Of a DNA stretch of 32,377 nucleotides, positions 8,248-16,006 are shown one piece after another. The notes below the pieces were generated by a model. The model was given only the letters and a program-made list of their open reading frames with translations, did not search any database and was not told where the DNA came from. The translations under genes were made by a program, and so were the position numbers. Source of the DNA: an uncultured bacterium (GTDB taxonomy: Bacteria > Pseudomonadota > Gammaproteobacteria > Burkholderiales > Burkholderiaceae_E). The DNA is taken from contig CAIPNM010000454.1 of the NCBI GenBank assembly GCA_903866395.1, forward strand, positions 1 to 32,377, in the 5' to 3' direction. How positions within the stretch are numbered: position 1 is the first letter of the stretch; each line of letters begins with the position of its first letter.

Positions 8248-8571
8248 ATGAGCACTGCACCAGCCATCTTTTCACCTGTAGGCCGTATTGACGGGACGAA
8301 CGCCGCTGCAGCGGAGGCTGAGCTCAAGTCCATTCTTGAAAGCGATGGGCCAAACCTGATTCTTGACCTGTCCGGCGTCGACTATCTGAGCAGTGCAGGG
8401 CTAAGGGTGGTGTTGGTTGCAGCGAAGTCCACCCGTGCTTCTGGCGGCAAGTTGGTGCTGGCAGGGCCGCGACCCGCCATTTCGGAAATTCTTGCGATGA
8501 GCGGATTTGACCGCATCATTGAAACTGCACCGGATGTTGAGGCCGCGAAGGCGATGTTCAGCAAATCCTGA
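8248..8571 (+). CDS. btrV: STAS-domain antagonist, BtrV-like
   Basis: This 107-residue single-domain STAS protein is of the SpoIIAA/RsbV class. The diagnostic segment LILDLSGVDYLSSAGLRV (37-54) carries the phosphorylatable serine, most likely Ser49 by alignment with SpoIIAA Ser58. It is predicted to be the substrate of the HATPase kinase and of the PP2C phosphatase and so the centre of the partner switch. The start at 8248 follows a GGAAA sequence at ordinary spacing; upstream in-frame codons give a non-STAS extension. Unusually, it is on the opposite strand from its partners: the HATPase gene starts only 21 bp away if its longest form is used. Downstream it converges with the secretin gene across 17 bp with no terminator seen. 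Confidence 0.93.
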   Translation: MSTAPAIFSPVGRIDGTNAAAAEAELKSILESDGPNLILDLSGVDYLSSAGLRVVLVAAKSTRASGGKLVLAGPRPAISEILAMSGFDRIIETAPDVEAAKAMFSKS

Positions 8572-8588
8572 TCGGGCCCGCACGCGCG

Positions 8589-10523
8589 TCAGTTGCCTGG
8601 CCGACCCGGTGAAGCTTGCCGGGGGGCCGTCGATGGTTGCTGCTGCACGCTGCCGTTGCGCGCGGGGGCGCTGGCCGGCGCTGTGGGCGAGCCCGTGGAG
8701 GAGGCTGCCGGCGGGCGAGCGCTCGGTTGGGCTGGGGCGGCGGCGGCCGGGGTCACCACCGGCTGCGCAGGCGCGACAAGCGGGGCTGTTTCTGTAGCCC
8801 CTGCGCGCACGGATTCGCCGAGCACAGTCGGGCGAATCAGGAACAAACGCTCGCGCCGCTGCACCTGAGTGCTGGTATTCGAAAACAGCGCGCCAATCAA
8901 AGGCAAATCGCCTAACAGGGGTACCTTGTCCACGCCGCTGATCGTTTGAACCGAGTTGTAGCCGCCAATCAGCAGGCTCTCATCACGCATCACGCTTGCC
9001 TCGGTGCTGACGGTGCCGCGCCGAACCGTAGGAATGTTTCCCACCGGGTTTTGCTGCTGGATCTGACCGTCTTCGATATCGACGCTGAGCCTGACCTTCT
9101 GCGATGCGCCTTCGCCGATCAGGCGGGGCGTCACTCGCAGGGTAGTGCCGGCGGTGACCGGGGTGACCAGGGCGGCACGCTCGGACGTGGTCTGGATATA
9201 AAACGTTTCCGACAGATCGATGACTGCGCCGATATTTTCTGTGGTGAGAATCGATGGCCGCGCCTGGATGCTGGCGTCGCCCTGTTGCTCAAGAAGCTTC
9301 AGGCGGGCAACGAAGTATTCGGCGGAATTCGCAACGATGGTGCTGCTTGGGTTGATACCGGCACCCCTGACAGCCTGAATGATGGAAATGGCGCCGGTGG
9401 TCTGGCTGGTGTTCCCATATCCGGCAGCGGTACCGCCGCCGCGGCTCACACTACTCCAGCTGATACCGAGCTCTTCCAGCCGATTGGTGTTGACATCGAT
9501 GATGAGCGCCTCGATCTCGATCAGCGGCGTCGGCACATCGAGCTGCGCGATCAGCTCTGCATAGATGGGAATTCGGTCGGGTGTGTCCTGCACGATCAGC
9601 GCGTTGATGCGCGGATCTGCCTGAATGGAGGGGCGAAGTCGACCAAGGCCGATGTTTGGCAGCGAGCCGGCCTCGACTGGGCCGGTTGGCCGCGCGCCAG
9701 TCGCAGGCGCCGTGGCCCCAGGCGGCAAGCCTTCATTCGGGCCCCCGGGGGCTACGGCAAGCCGGCTTGCAAGTGCGGTGACCACCGGATTCAGCTGCGC
9801 ATCGGTCGCTGCAGGGTTATCGCCGCCTGGGCCGCGTTGCCCGATTGAATTGTTGGTGCCGAGCACCAGATTGCGCAGAATCTGGGCGACTCCCGGTGTG
9901 ATGATCTGACGATCACGAAAGGTGATGGCGCGATCTTCGACCGAGGCATGCTTCAGCCGAAAGACTGCCACCTGTTGTCCACCGGGTGTACGGGGCAGGG
10001 CCTTGATGGTTGACTCAACCAGCTGCACATAAGCCGGAGGCCCCGAGACGATCACGATGCCCTGATCAGGCAGGTCGCCCCAGCCGAACCGAGGATCGAG
10101 CACCTTTAAATCGGTGAGTACCTGCTTGAGCTTGTTGCCAGGCCCGGTAGCGCCACCCGCGATCGACCTGACTACCATGTCCTGGGTGCGGGAAACGAAC
10201 AGAGTACCGGCATGCGTAAACCAAACAAACCCGTAGGTGCTCCCCAGCCGGTCGATGAACTCGGTGGGACTCGCCGTGGTGAAGCGCCCATTCACTGACC
10301 CCGAGAGATCGTCGGGCATTTGAACTGACAGGCTGAAGGCAGCCGCGAACTCGCGCAGCACCGTGCGTAGCGGTTTGCGCTCGGCGTAAAAAGTGAAGGC
10401 TGAGTCCTGCCAAGGTGGAGGGCCGGCGAACGAGACTGGAGAAATCAGGACTGCCGTGGCGGCAAAAATTGCTGCTAAGCAGGCTGACTGAAGACGCATG
10501 GTGCCGAATCGGCGCACGCTCAA
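8589..10523 (-). CDS. sctC: T3SS outer-membrane secretin SctC
   Basis: SctC forms the outer-membrane ring through which the needle passes. The 644-residue product has a signal peptide (hydrophobic stretch about 14-32, predicted cut after VSFA), N-terminal ring domains and the beta-barrel secretin domain in the second half. Phrases such as LRTVLREFA and the GDLPLIGALF region are typical. After the secretin domain a 70-residue Pro/Ala-rich tail runs to the end. The frame opens with TTG overlapping the previous stop (TTGA) and preceded by GGGGAG; an ATG at 10499 would still retain the signal peptide. It is the last gene of the long minus-strand run. No pilotin lipoprotein gene is visible in the window. 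Confidence 0.95.
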   Translation of the reverse strand: MSVRRFGTMRLQSACLAAIFAATAVLISPVSFAGPPPWQDSAFTFYAERKPLRTVLREFAAAFSLSVQMPDDLSGSVNGRFTTASPTEFIDRLGSTYGFVWFTHAGTLFVSRTQDMVVRSIAGGATGPGNKLKQVLTDLKVLDPRFGWGDLPDQGIVIVSGPPAYVQLVESTIKALPRTPGGQQVAVFRLKHASVEDRAITFRDRQIITPGVAQILRNLVLGTNNSIGQRGPGGDNPAATDAQLNPVVTALASRLAVAPGGPNEGLPPGATAPATGARPTGPVEAGSLPNIGLGRLRPSIQADPRINALIVQDTPDRIPIYAELIAQLDVPTPLIEIEALIIDVNTNRLEELGISWSSVSRGGGTAAGYGNTSQTTGAISIIQAVRGAGINPSSTIVANSAEYFVARLKLLEQQGDASIQARPSILTTENIGAVIDLSETFYIQTTSERAALVTPVTAGTTLRVTPRLIGEGASQKVRLSVDIEDGQIQQQNPVGNIPTVRRGTVSTEASVMRDESLLIGGYNSVQTISGVDKVPLLGDLPLIGALFSNTSTQVQRRERLFLIRPTVLGESVRAGATETAPLVAPAQPVVTPAAAAPAQPSARPPAASSTGSPTAPASAPARNGSVQQQPSTAPRQASPGRPGN

Positions 10524-10894
10524 AGCACTCCCCGCCAGAATTCCACTTCATTGACGATCACAGATACCGCCTTGTCGAGTTCTTCGGTGCTGGACTGAGC
10601 CGGCACGCGGGCTTGCAGCTTGAGGAACGAGGCCGTGGGATCGACGACCGGGCCTGCAGCCACCTCGGCCATTCGGGCCGTGGAGAGAGCAAGCGCTTTT
10701 TGCAGCAGCGCGTCGCGCTCGACCGGGGCTGACGGCAGATCCCTCACCCTTGCTTCCACCAAGATATCCCCACCTCGGAAGGTTACCAGATGAACCCTGA
10801 CCCGGTCGATAGTGAGCGACAGTTGGCCAGGGGGTGCAGCCGGGGGCAGCTTCAGACCGTTGGCGGCAGCCCATTGCTGGATCAGCGCTGACAT
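10520..10894 (-). CDS. CesT-family (class I) T3SS chaperone-like protein, BscW position
   Basis: This is a 124-residue acidic-to-neutral soluble protein. Its layout (an N-terminal helix, a set of strands DRVRVHLVTF and DILVEARV, then helices and a closing amphipathic helix) fits the CesT/SycE chaperone fold. The chosen ATG is preceded by GAGGAGGGTT, a strong ribosome site; longer versions run into sctU. It lies between sctU and sctC, where Bordetella has bscW. It has no signal peptide or lipobox, so it is not a pilotin of the YscW type despite the similar name. Its client is unknown; an effector or a structural subunit is possible. Confidence 0.75.
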   Translation of the reverse strand: MSALIQQWAAANGLKLPPAAPPGQLSLTIDRVRVHLVTFRGGDILVEARVRDLPSAPVERDALLQKALALSTARMAEVAAGPVVDPTASFLKLQARVPAQSSTEELDKAVSVIVNEVEFWRGVL

Positions 10895-10925
10895 TGAACC
10901 CTCCTCAGATGCCTTGAGAATTGAC

Positions 10926-11978
10926 TCATTGCGAGCCAGATTGCGAGGCGAGACGCCGAACGAGGCGCAGTACCGCGGCAACGGGCTCGATCAGGTCACT
11001 CGGAATGTACTGATCCACGTCGGCCTGTTCAAACAGCGCTCGGGCAACGGGAATATCCTGCATGACAGGGACCCCAGCCTGTCGCGCGGCCGTTACCATG
11101 CGCTCGGCAAGCGCACCTTCGCCCTTTGCAACCACCATAGGAAGCGGGGTTGTCTTCTCGTCGTAAAGAAGCGCAATCGCAAGATGCGTTGGATTGGTGA
11201 TGATCACTGACGCGCTTCGGCTTCGCTGCACCGCGCCTTCGGAGACCATCTCCTGATAGAGCTGGCGACGATGACCTTTCACGTGGGGGTCACCTTCCAT
11301 TGTCTTGTACTCCTGCTTGACCTCGTCTTTGCTCATCATCAGCTGTTTGGTGTGGAGCTTTCGCTGCCAGATCAGGTCGGCAAGCGATAACGCGACGTAG
11401 GTGAGCCCGACATAAATGATCATCTGCTTGATCAGTTGACCAACCAGTACGCCCAACTCTTCCACCCCGCGATCAGGGACGAACATCAGCAAAGGCAGAC
11501 TATCCCGCACCAGGACCCAAACCACCACGCAGAGCACTGCCACTTTGAAGTTGTTCTTGAGGAACTCCACCAGGTTTTTCTTGGAGAACATGTTCTTGGC
11601 GTTCTCGACAACGTTGAGCTTTTTAGCCGATGGTTTGAGGGCTTCGAACGCAAACAGAACACCCGTTTGGATGGTCTCCGCAAAAATCCCCACCACCAAC
11701 ACGATGACGAGGAAGGGCCACATCAGGCTGACGGTTTCACGCATGAATTGGCCGAGCAAGATCTCTGACGTAGACCGAAATTCGCCCCCCATCATGTCAA
11801 TGGGCAGCACCAGGAGCTTGGCTAGATCGGCGACGATGCTCTCCGAATTTCCCACCGTATAGCCGAACAGCGCAACGATCAGCAGGGTCTGAGTGAAGTC
11901 CTTGCTTTTGGCCACTTCACCACGATCACGCGCCTCGCGGAGTTTTTTCTCGGTGGGCTGTTCGGTTTTTTCGCTCAT
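10926..11978 (-). CDS. sctU: T3SS export switch protein SctU
   Basis: SctU is the autoproteolytic export-gate component that changes substrate class after needle completion. The 350 residues are usual for the family: an N-terminal SEKTEQPTEKKLREARDRG start, four membrane segments to about 205, and a cytoplasmic domain with the self-cleaving NPTH at 262-265. Residues PTHLAIALLYDE and the C-terminal EQADVDQYIPSDLIEPVA are typical. Start and upstream stop overlap as ATGA, so it is coupled to sctT. Everything needed for self-cleavage is present. Confidence 0.97.
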   Translation of the reverse strand: MSEKTEQPTEKKLREARDRGEVAKSKDFTQTLLIVALFGYTVGNSESIVADLAKLLVLPIDMMGGEFRSTSEILLGQFMRETVSLMWPFLVIVLVVGIFAETIQTGVLFAFEALKPSAKKLNVVENAKNMFSKKNLVEFLKNNFKVAVLCVVVWVLVRDSLPLLMFVPDRGVEELGVLVGQLIKQMIIYVGLTYVALSLADLIWQRKLHTKQLMMSKDEVKQEYKTMEGDPHVKGHRRQLYQEMVSEGAVQRSRSASVIITNPTHLAIALLYDEKTTPLPMVVAKGEGALAERMVTAARQAGVPVMQDIPVARALFEQADVDQYIPSDLIEPVAAVLRLVRRLASQSGSQ

Positions 11979-12784
11979 CGCCCCCCCTGCCTGAGCAAGG
12001 GGTCGAGACGGTCGACCCAGGTGGCGAGTTCCCTGATCGGGGCAAGCGAATAATCAAACAGGGTCGAGGAATAAATCACCAGCACGAAGAGCGCCAGCGC
12101 GCTCTTAATTGGCATGGCCAGAAAAAACACTTGCAACTGAGGCGCGAATCGGCTGACCAGGGCCAGCCCAAGTTCGCTCATCAGCATGGCGATCATGACC
12201 GGTGCAGCGAGCAGGAGCGCGAGCATCACGAGCCGGTTGAGCTGAACCATCAGAAGCGCTGCGGCTTCCGGCCCGATGGATGGCCAGAACTCGAGGGGCG
12301 ACCAAAGACGATAGCTGTCGTAGATGAGTCCCAGGAACAAGTGGATGCCACCGCCTAGAAGAAAGAACGTGATGAAAGCGAAGTTGAAAGCGATGCCCAG
12401 GGGCGAGCTGTCATGCCCGGTCATCGGGTTGAGCGTGGCGGCCATGCTGGCACCCCGCTGGTTGTCAATCACGAACCCGATGGCCTCAAACGCCCAGAAT
12501 GGAATCGCGATGACGAAGCCCAGCAACACACCAATCACCGCCTCCTTAAAAACGAGCGCGAGGAGGGGAACGCCTGAGGGCCACGCATCGGTGGCGGGCG
12601 GCAGAATCGGAATGAGCACGAAGCCAATGCCAGCGCTCATCGCAAAGCGCACCATTCGGGGTACCAGTGCCCGATTCATGAACGGCATCAGTAGGAACAG
12701 CGGCGACACACGCGCTGCCACGATAAAGAGGGAGAACAGCATCCCCTTGAGCGCTTCGTAGCTGGGGATTTCAGAGGCGGACAC
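11975..12784 (-). CDS. sctT: T3SS export gate protein SctT
   Basis: This is an inner-membrane export gate subunit that assembles with SctR and SctS into the helical export pore. About 269 residues with six or so hydrophobic helices match the FliR/SctT family; the segment FKEAVIGVLLGF and the ending YSLAPIRELATW are typical. The frame is open up to 12820, but that start would overlap sctS by 29 bases. A GTG at 12784 begins 7 bp after the sctS stop and gives the normal family length, so I prefer it. The stop overlaps the sctU start (ATGA). Confidence 0.93.
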   Translation of the reverse strand: MSASEIPSYEALKGMLFSLFIVAARVSPLFLLMPFMNRALVPRMVRFAMSAGIGFVLIPILPPATDAWPSGVPLLALVFKEAVIGVLLGFVIAIPFWAFEAIGFVIDNQRGASMAATLNPMTGHDSSPLGIAFNFAFITFFLLGGGIHLFLGLIYDSYRLWSPLEFWPSIGPEAAALLMVQLNRLVMLALLLAAPVMIAMLMSELGLALVSRFAPQLQVFFLAMPIKSALALFVLVIYSSTLFDYSLAPIRELATWVDRLDPLLRQGGR

Positions 12785-12791
12785 GGTGACG

Positions 12792-13061
12792 CTACCGCGT
12801 GAGCCGTGGGAACGAATCAAACACAGATAGGGTGTAGTTGAGCAACTCGCCCCCTACCCATCCAGCGGTAAGAAAAAGCGTGACCCCGACCGCAATCAGC
12901 TTGACTGCAAACGACAACGTTTGTTCCTGAATCTGCGTGAGTGCCTGCAGGAGAGAAAAAAGCGTGCCGACAATAGCTGCCACCATGATGGCGGGCAGCG
13001 ACAGCAGCATGGTGAGATAGAGCGCCCGCACGAGCGCAACGACGACCTCTGGCGCTCCCAT
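12792..13061 (-). CDS. sctS: T3SS export gate protein SctS
   Basis: This 89-residue hydrophobic protein has the two long helices typical of FliQ/SctS (about 9-37 and 47-75), including the polar turn QALTQIQEQTLSFAVKL that lines the pore. Four or five copies are expected per export gate in the SctR5-S4-T1 complex. A GAGGAAA ribosome site lies 4-5 bases before the ATG, and sctR ends 7 bp upstream. Confidence 0.95.
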   Translation of the reverse strand: MGAPEVVVALVRALYLTMLLSLPAIMVAAIVGTLFSLLQALTQIQEQTLSFAVKLIAVGVTLFLTAGWVGGELLNYTLSVFDSFPRLTR

Positions 13062-13068
13062 TGTTTCC

Positions 13069-13722
13069 TCAGGTGTAGGTCAGGACCAGGCCGCGAATCA
13101 GCCGCGACCAGCCATCGACCATGACGAACAAGAACAGCTTGAGCGGTAACGAGATCATGACCGGGGACACCATCATCATCCCCATGGCGAGCAGGATGTT
13201 GGAGACGATCAGGTCGATTACGACAAAAGGCAGGAACAGCAGAAATCCGATCTCGAATGCGGCCGTTAGCTCGCTCACCATAAACGCGGGCACCAGCACG
13301 ACGAAGTCACGCGCACTCACATCGGCGGCAAGTTCCGCGCCCCAGAGTTTCTTGGCGGTCTGCACAAAGAAGTCGGTGTGTTCAGAGGCGGTGTGGCGCA
13401 CCATGAACTCTCTGAGCGGCTCGGCTCCTTTTCTCACCGCCCCGTAAAGCCCTTCAACCGAGCGAGTGGCAGCGGGCTCGGCAGCCACCTCGTCGAAGAT
13501 GCGCTGGCCAACCGGCGCCATGATGTAGAAGGTGAGGATCAGCGCAAGCCCATAAAGCGCGAGGTTGGGCGGAATCTGCTGGATCCCCAGTGCATTTCTT
13601 ACCAGGGACATGACCACTGCGATCTTCAGAAACGTGGTCGAAATCACCACAATGGTGGGCACGAGCGCAAGAAGCGCGAGTGCAAGCGCAAGGGTGATGG
13701 GATCGAACGCGTTCAGTTGCAT
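13069..13722 (-). CDS. sctR: T3SS export gate protein SctR
   Basis: SctR is the main ring-forming subunit of the export pore (FliP family). The 217-residue product starts MQLNAFDPITLAL and contains the hallmark FLKIAVVMSLVRNALGIQQIPPN at 41-63, two further membrane segments near the end and MMMVSPVMISLPLKL. The chosen ATG lies 16 bp after the sctQ stop; an upstream extension to 13803 would overlap sctQ and lacks family similarity. All helices are present. Confidence 0.96.
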   Translation of the reverse strand: MQLNAFDPITLALALALLALVPTIVVISTTFLKIAVVMSLVRNALGIQQIPPNLALYGLALILTFYIMAPVGQRIFDEVAAEPAATRSVEGLYGAVRKGAEPLREFMVRHTASEHTDFFVQTAKKLWGAELAADVSARDFVVLVPAFMVSELTAAFEIGFLLFLPFVVIDLIVSNILLAMGMMMVSPVMISLPLKLFLFVMVDGWSRLIRGLVLTYT

Positions 13723-13738
13723 GGGGCTCGCGCGTCGC

Positions 13739-14008
13739 TCAGGAATGCCCGCCTGAAGCGGTAATGCTAGAAACCGACACTCCAAGCCGGCCGTCAATTT
13801 CAACCAGCTGGCCGCTACCGATCACCGCGCCGTTGGCCCGGATCGTGAGGTACTCCTGCGCAGGCCGGTCGAGAGCGAAGGTGGCGCCAGGCTGGAGTGC
13901 CTGCAACTCGGCCAGCGTCAGCGTCTTGGTTCCCACGTCGAAGCTGAGGCGGATGGGGAGTTGATCAAGAGAGATGGGCTCATCGCCGCGGGTATAGGAT
14001 TCGGGCAT
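13739..14008 (-). other. Possible internal translation product of sctQ (SctQ-C-like)
   Basis: Within sctQ an ATG at 14006-14008 opens an 89-residue polypeptide containing only the SPOA domain. AAGGA lies about 11 bases upstream, a weak but usable ribosome site. In Yersinia YscQ, Salmonella SsaQ and SpaO a short C-terminal form made this way is known and joins the full-length protein. Here it is a prediction from start position and length. Confidence 0.4.
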
Positions 14009-14800
14009 GTCGGTGGCTGTCCTTGAAGCGGGCGGGGCAGTGACGGTGATCTGATTGGCATCGATCCGAGCGGCGATCGTCCAGCTCGCCCGCGCTTCGG
14101 CATCGCCGTACACAAGCGTGATTGCGCCGTCGTCATCCATAAACGGCTCGGTGACGAGAATGACGTCACCCTGGCGGATTGATTGCAGTCGGGAAAAAGG
14201 TAGCGGAGTCTCGCCCACCGTCAGGCGAAGCGCAATCGGCAGGTTGAGGAATACTCCGTTGGCGGCGGAGGTTCCAGGGACAGCCGGGATGAGGCTCGCA
14301 CACACCAGCAGGCCGAGTGTGTCCGCGCGTAGAACCCCAAGGACAACAGCGCCAGACTCGGGCCACATCAGTCGAACGACCAGTCGGTGGCGCCCCGCCA
14401 TCGCGGGCGTCCCCTCGGGCAGTACGCCGATGATTGCGGCACGCCCGCGGCCAAGGTCGGAAAGCCCATCACACAACCACTGCGACGCCTGCGCGAGCGC
14501 TGCATCACGCCAGGCCGACGGCAACTCGGCGAGGTCACTGCCGAGCGATTCAGCGGCCCAGTAATCGAGTGCGCGTCGCGGAAGCTCAAGAACAAACTGA
14601 GCGCCGGACCACTCGAGGTGAACCGCAATCGGATCAAAGATCTCTGGCGGGCTGGCATCCGGCGACAGGGCCATGATGGCGAGCAGCGTGGTTCCCGACT
14701 CGCCAGGACCGGGGATGGACAGCTCCCCCAGGCCGGAAGCGATTGCAGTCAACGCCTGTGATTCGCTCGCTGACAAGCGCGGAAGTACAAGCGTTCTCAT
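13739..14800 (-). CDS. sctQ: T3SS cytoplasmic ring (sorting platform) protein SctQ
   Basis: SctQ forms the pods of the sorting platform that recruits the ATPase and substrate-chaperone complexes. It has 353 residues. The N-terminal two thirds is variable, and the C-terminal SPOA domain runs from about 278 (LDQLPIRLSFDVG) to the end, with GQLVEIDGRLGVSV as the closing strands. An internal ATG at codon 265 (14008) would yield an 89-residue SPOA-only product, the size of YscQ-C. The start overlaps the sctP stop (ATGA). Confidence 0.93.
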   Translation of the reverse strand: MRTLVLPRLSASESQALTAIASGLGELSIPGPGESGTTLLAIMALSPDASPPEIFDPIAVHLEWSGAQFVLELPRRALDYWAAESLGSDLAELPSAWRDAALAQASQWLCDGLSDLGRGRAAIIGVLPEGTPAMAGRHRLVVRLMWPESGAVVLGVLRADTLGLLVCASLIPAVPGTSAANGVFLNLPIALRLTVGETPLPFSRLQSIRQGDVILVTEPFMDDDGAITLVYGDAEARASWTIAARIDANQITVTAPPASRTATDMPESYTRGDEPISLDQLPIRLSFDVGTKTLTLAELQALQPGATFALDRPAQEYLTIRANGAVIGSGQLVEIDGRLGVSVSSITASGGHS

Positions 14801-15516
14801 TCGGTCGGTGTCCTTGCGGGCAGGGCCCGGGCCTCAACGGGATCGCGTTCAGGAGGATCCATGGAGACCAGCCAGCAGGCGGGCTTTCGTAATGCATCGG
14901 AGAGTTGCTGTGCCATGTTGGACGCGTCGACAGCGAGGCTATCGAAAGAGGATTGAACAGTGCACAAAAAATCCGCAACCCATTCGCCATACGCAAGATA
15001 GACCGACACGGTGACCCCGGCCAGGGCGGATTCGCTCAGCTCGACTCTCACCGCGCGCCGCCCTTGGCTGCCGTCGCTCACCGCGATCGTAAGTGCCATG
15101 GCGGTGAGCGCCTGAAGCAGCTGCGGGTGATGTTTGCCGCCGCATGGATTCTGCTGGCCAGCGCCCCCGCTCTCAGAGTCTGCGAGGGCACCACCGATGA
15201 GCAGGGCGCGCGCCGGCACACCAGGCGTTCGTGCGGGCTGTTCGCCGTCGAGTTCTGCACCAAGTACTTCGAACCCAAGTCGTTCGTTTGCGCCCGGCTT
15301 GTCTACTGCGCTGAGGAGGCTGAATGGGCTATCCAGTTCGACAGCCGACGACTCACCCGGCGCGGGGGCTTGGCCTTGCAGGGCTGCGGCAAAGCGTTCG
15401 GCCAGCGTCTGATCGAACTTGTCGGGCGCCTGGAAAGCTGACGATTTCCGGCCTGAAAGCGCGCCGCCGTCGCCAGCGAGCGTACGCAGATCGAGCGAAA
15501 CCGGACGCTCAGACAT
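14797..15516 (-). CDS. sctP: T3SS needle-length / substrate-switch protein SctP
   Basis: The 239-residue protein sits in the sctO-sctQ gap, the place of SctP in this gene order. The first half is Ala/Gly/Ser-rich and low in order (about 25-130). The C-terminal 100 residues form a folded region with VRVELSESALAGVTVSVYLAYGEWVADF, resembling the T3S4/HpaP-type switch domain. It would measure needle length and trigger SctU switching. The ATG at 15516 overlaps the sctO stop by eight bases; a longer frame to 15711 is only the shadow of sctO. It is short compared with YscP, which suggests a short needle if the ruler rule applies. Assignment rests mainly on position. Confidence 0.82.
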   Translation of the reverse strand: MSERPVSLDLRTLAGDGGALSGRKSSAFQAPDKFDQTLAERFAAALQGQAPAPGESSAVELDSPFSLLSAVDKPGANERLGFEVLGAELDGEQPARTPGVPARALLIGGALADSESGGAGQQNPCGGKHHPQLLQALTAMALTIAVSDGSQGRRAVRVELSESALAGVTVSVYLAYGEWVADFLCTVQSSFDSLAVDASNMAQQLSDALRKPACWLVSMDPPERDPVEARALPARTPTE

Positions 15517-16006
15517 CGGGCTCCTCCGACCACTGCTCGCGTTCGCGCACGATGCCCGCCAACTCCTCGAATTCAAGCTCCTCGCGTCGCTCGGCTTCAC
15601 GCGCGATGCCCGCGTGGTGACGGGTAACGAGTTCGGTGAATTTCTCGCGAGTGGTTCGGGCCTCACGAGCGGTGTCCTGAGCCGCGGTGTGGCGCACCTG
15701 CGCGGTCTCACGAAGGGCTATTGCTTTCCTCAGATCTGCCTCGTACTGGGCTTCGCTCGCGCGGAGAACTGCGATATCTTCATGAAGCCGAAAGATGTCG
15801 TTGACCTTGATTGCGCGGTTGAGGACGCGCCGGTACAGCGACTCCTCCTCGAGTATCGCGTAGTTGCGAAATTCGGCAAGGGCGCTTTCCCGCTGCTGTT
15901 CTCCGCGATGAGCATCGGAGAGTGCGCCACGCGCTACCTGCAGACCCGCGTCGGCCTGCTGCTCACGAAAGCGCTTGATCGACAGCAGCTCGTCGAGAGG
16001 CTCCAT
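15509..16006 (-). CDS. sctO: T3SS stalk protein SctO
   Basis: The 165-residue protein is almost entirely charged, heptad-rich helix from residue 5 to 160, as in YscO/FliJ, the stalk that inserts into the SctN hexamer and contacts SctV. Typical features are the N-terminal LLSIKRFREQQADAG and repeated Arg/Glu/Gln. It follows sctN with the TGATG overlap of stop and start. No membrane segments are present. Confidence 0.92.
   Translation of the reverse strand: MEPLDELLSIKRFREQQADAGLQVARGALSDAHRGEQQRESALAEFRNYAILEEESLYRRVLNRAIKVNDIFRLHEDIAVLRASEAQYEADLRKAIALRETAQVRHTAAQDTAREARTTREKFTELVTRHHAGIAREAERREELEFEELAGIVREREQWSEEPDV

Noticed and set aside
8946-9848. 300-residue plus-strand frame opposite sctC
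   Set aside because: It is the mirror of a clear secretin gene; the product is rich in Arg/Gly/Asp with no family features, as expected of antisense frames in GC-rich coding DNA.
10520-10894. Pilotin (YscW/SctG) identity
   Set aside because: No signal peptide or lipobox; the fold pattern is that of a cytoplasmic CesT-type chaperone.
12785-12820. Longer sctT start
   Set aside because: It would overlap sctS by 29 bases and adds a His/Ser/Arg stretch unlike SctT; the GTG at 12784 gives the usual length.
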